From Parasponia andersonii (taxonomy: Eukaryota > Streptophyta > Magnoliopsida > Rosales > Cannabaceae), in contig JXTB01000006.1 of NCBI GenBank assembly GCA_002914805.1, positions 2,184,543-2,248,542 on the forward strand: DNA of 64,000 nucleotides, in the 5' to 3' direction. Shown piece by piece: positions 63,744 to 64,000 of this stretch. How positions within the stretch are numbered: position 1 is the stretch's first letter; each line of letters opens with the position of its first letter. A program made the position numbers and the translations under genes. The notes below the pieces were generated by a model. It was not told where the DNA came from and made no database searches. It saw nothing but the letters and a program-made list of their open reading frames with translations.

Positions 63744-64000
63744 TGTAACACCCCCCTCCATCCCACACACGTACGTAAGGATATTCGTAAAAATATTTAG
63801 TGAGATCGGGAAACGCCACTCGACTTAGAACTGATAAAATGGTGAAAATTTAAAACATTTTAAACTTTATGGGATAAAACGGGAAATTCCACTCATAATT
63901 ATACGTAGTCTAATTTATACATATATAGGTACTCACGAAGTGGACCTCTCATGAAATTTATACATAATGTACACACATACACAAAATAGGTACAAAATTG
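63744..64000 (+). repeat. Start of an LTR-like sequence, cut by the window end
   Basis: TGTAACACCCCCC at 63744 is the usual start of a large group of plant gypsy LTRs. It is followed by a phrase 'gagatcgggaaacgccactc' and a near repeat 'gataaaacgggaaattccac' about 70 bases on. The rest lies outside the window. Confidence 0.45.

Overview
This is plant nuclear DNA, almost certainly from a eudicot and probably a woody one. The evidence is plant-only gene families (BADC, PRA1, an IMK2-type LRR receptor kinase), GT-AG introns, AT-rich intergenic DNA, microsatellites and plant Ty3/gypsy retrotransposons. I cannot name the species. There are no operons, CRISPR arrays or bacterial signals. Two runs of N (12380-12418 and 25703-25858) and a single n (62295) mark assembly joins.

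Layout: 1-5.9 kb is AT-rich DNA with a decayed hAT-type transposase (1512-3685). A nine-exon BADC gene lies on the minus strand at 5988-9662; it encodes a biotin-less BCCP-like regulator of plastid acetyl-CoA carboxylase and carries an apparent 1-base insertion. From 10 to 17.3 kb there is no gene; a long stretch of degenerate short-period repeat ends at an assembly gap. A complete Ty3/gypsy Tat-type retrotransposon fills 17299-27958: two 641-bp LTRs, PBS, PPT, near-perfect target duplication, decayed gag-pol on minus and an extra ORF on plus between pol and the 3' LTR. From 28 to 31.8 kb are dispersed repeats. A two-exon gene of an unrecognised family is at 31798-33401 (minus). An LTR-like repeat is at about 34.9-37.1 kb. 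A single-exon, GC-rich PRA1 gene is at 39141-39794 (plus), followed by a diverged tandem duplication. From 43.6 to 46.4 kb there is a 138-bp tandem repeat and a second LTR-like repeat. A frameshifted F-box gene is at 47724-48885. After about 5 kb without a recognisable gene comes an intact two-exon IMK2-like receptor pseudokinase (54066-56693). The last 7 kb holds a fold-back MITE, a gypsy protease scrap, two small TATA-box-bearing ORFs, several tandem repeats, and a young Tat-family element (62200-63330) with a perfect target duplication whose interior appears collapsed at a single n. The window ends just inside another LTR-like sequence.

The host genes are unrelated single-copy plant genes and do not form a pathway. 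The common thread is transposable-element turnover: an older Tat element whose broken codons are all explained by C-to-T change, a young relative of it, and many relics. I found no convincing new biological system. The best leads are the antisense ORF of the Tat element with its own TATA box, the collapsed young element, the two small-protein candidates at 59-62 kb, and the 1-base homopolymer shifts that break two otherwise conserved genes.
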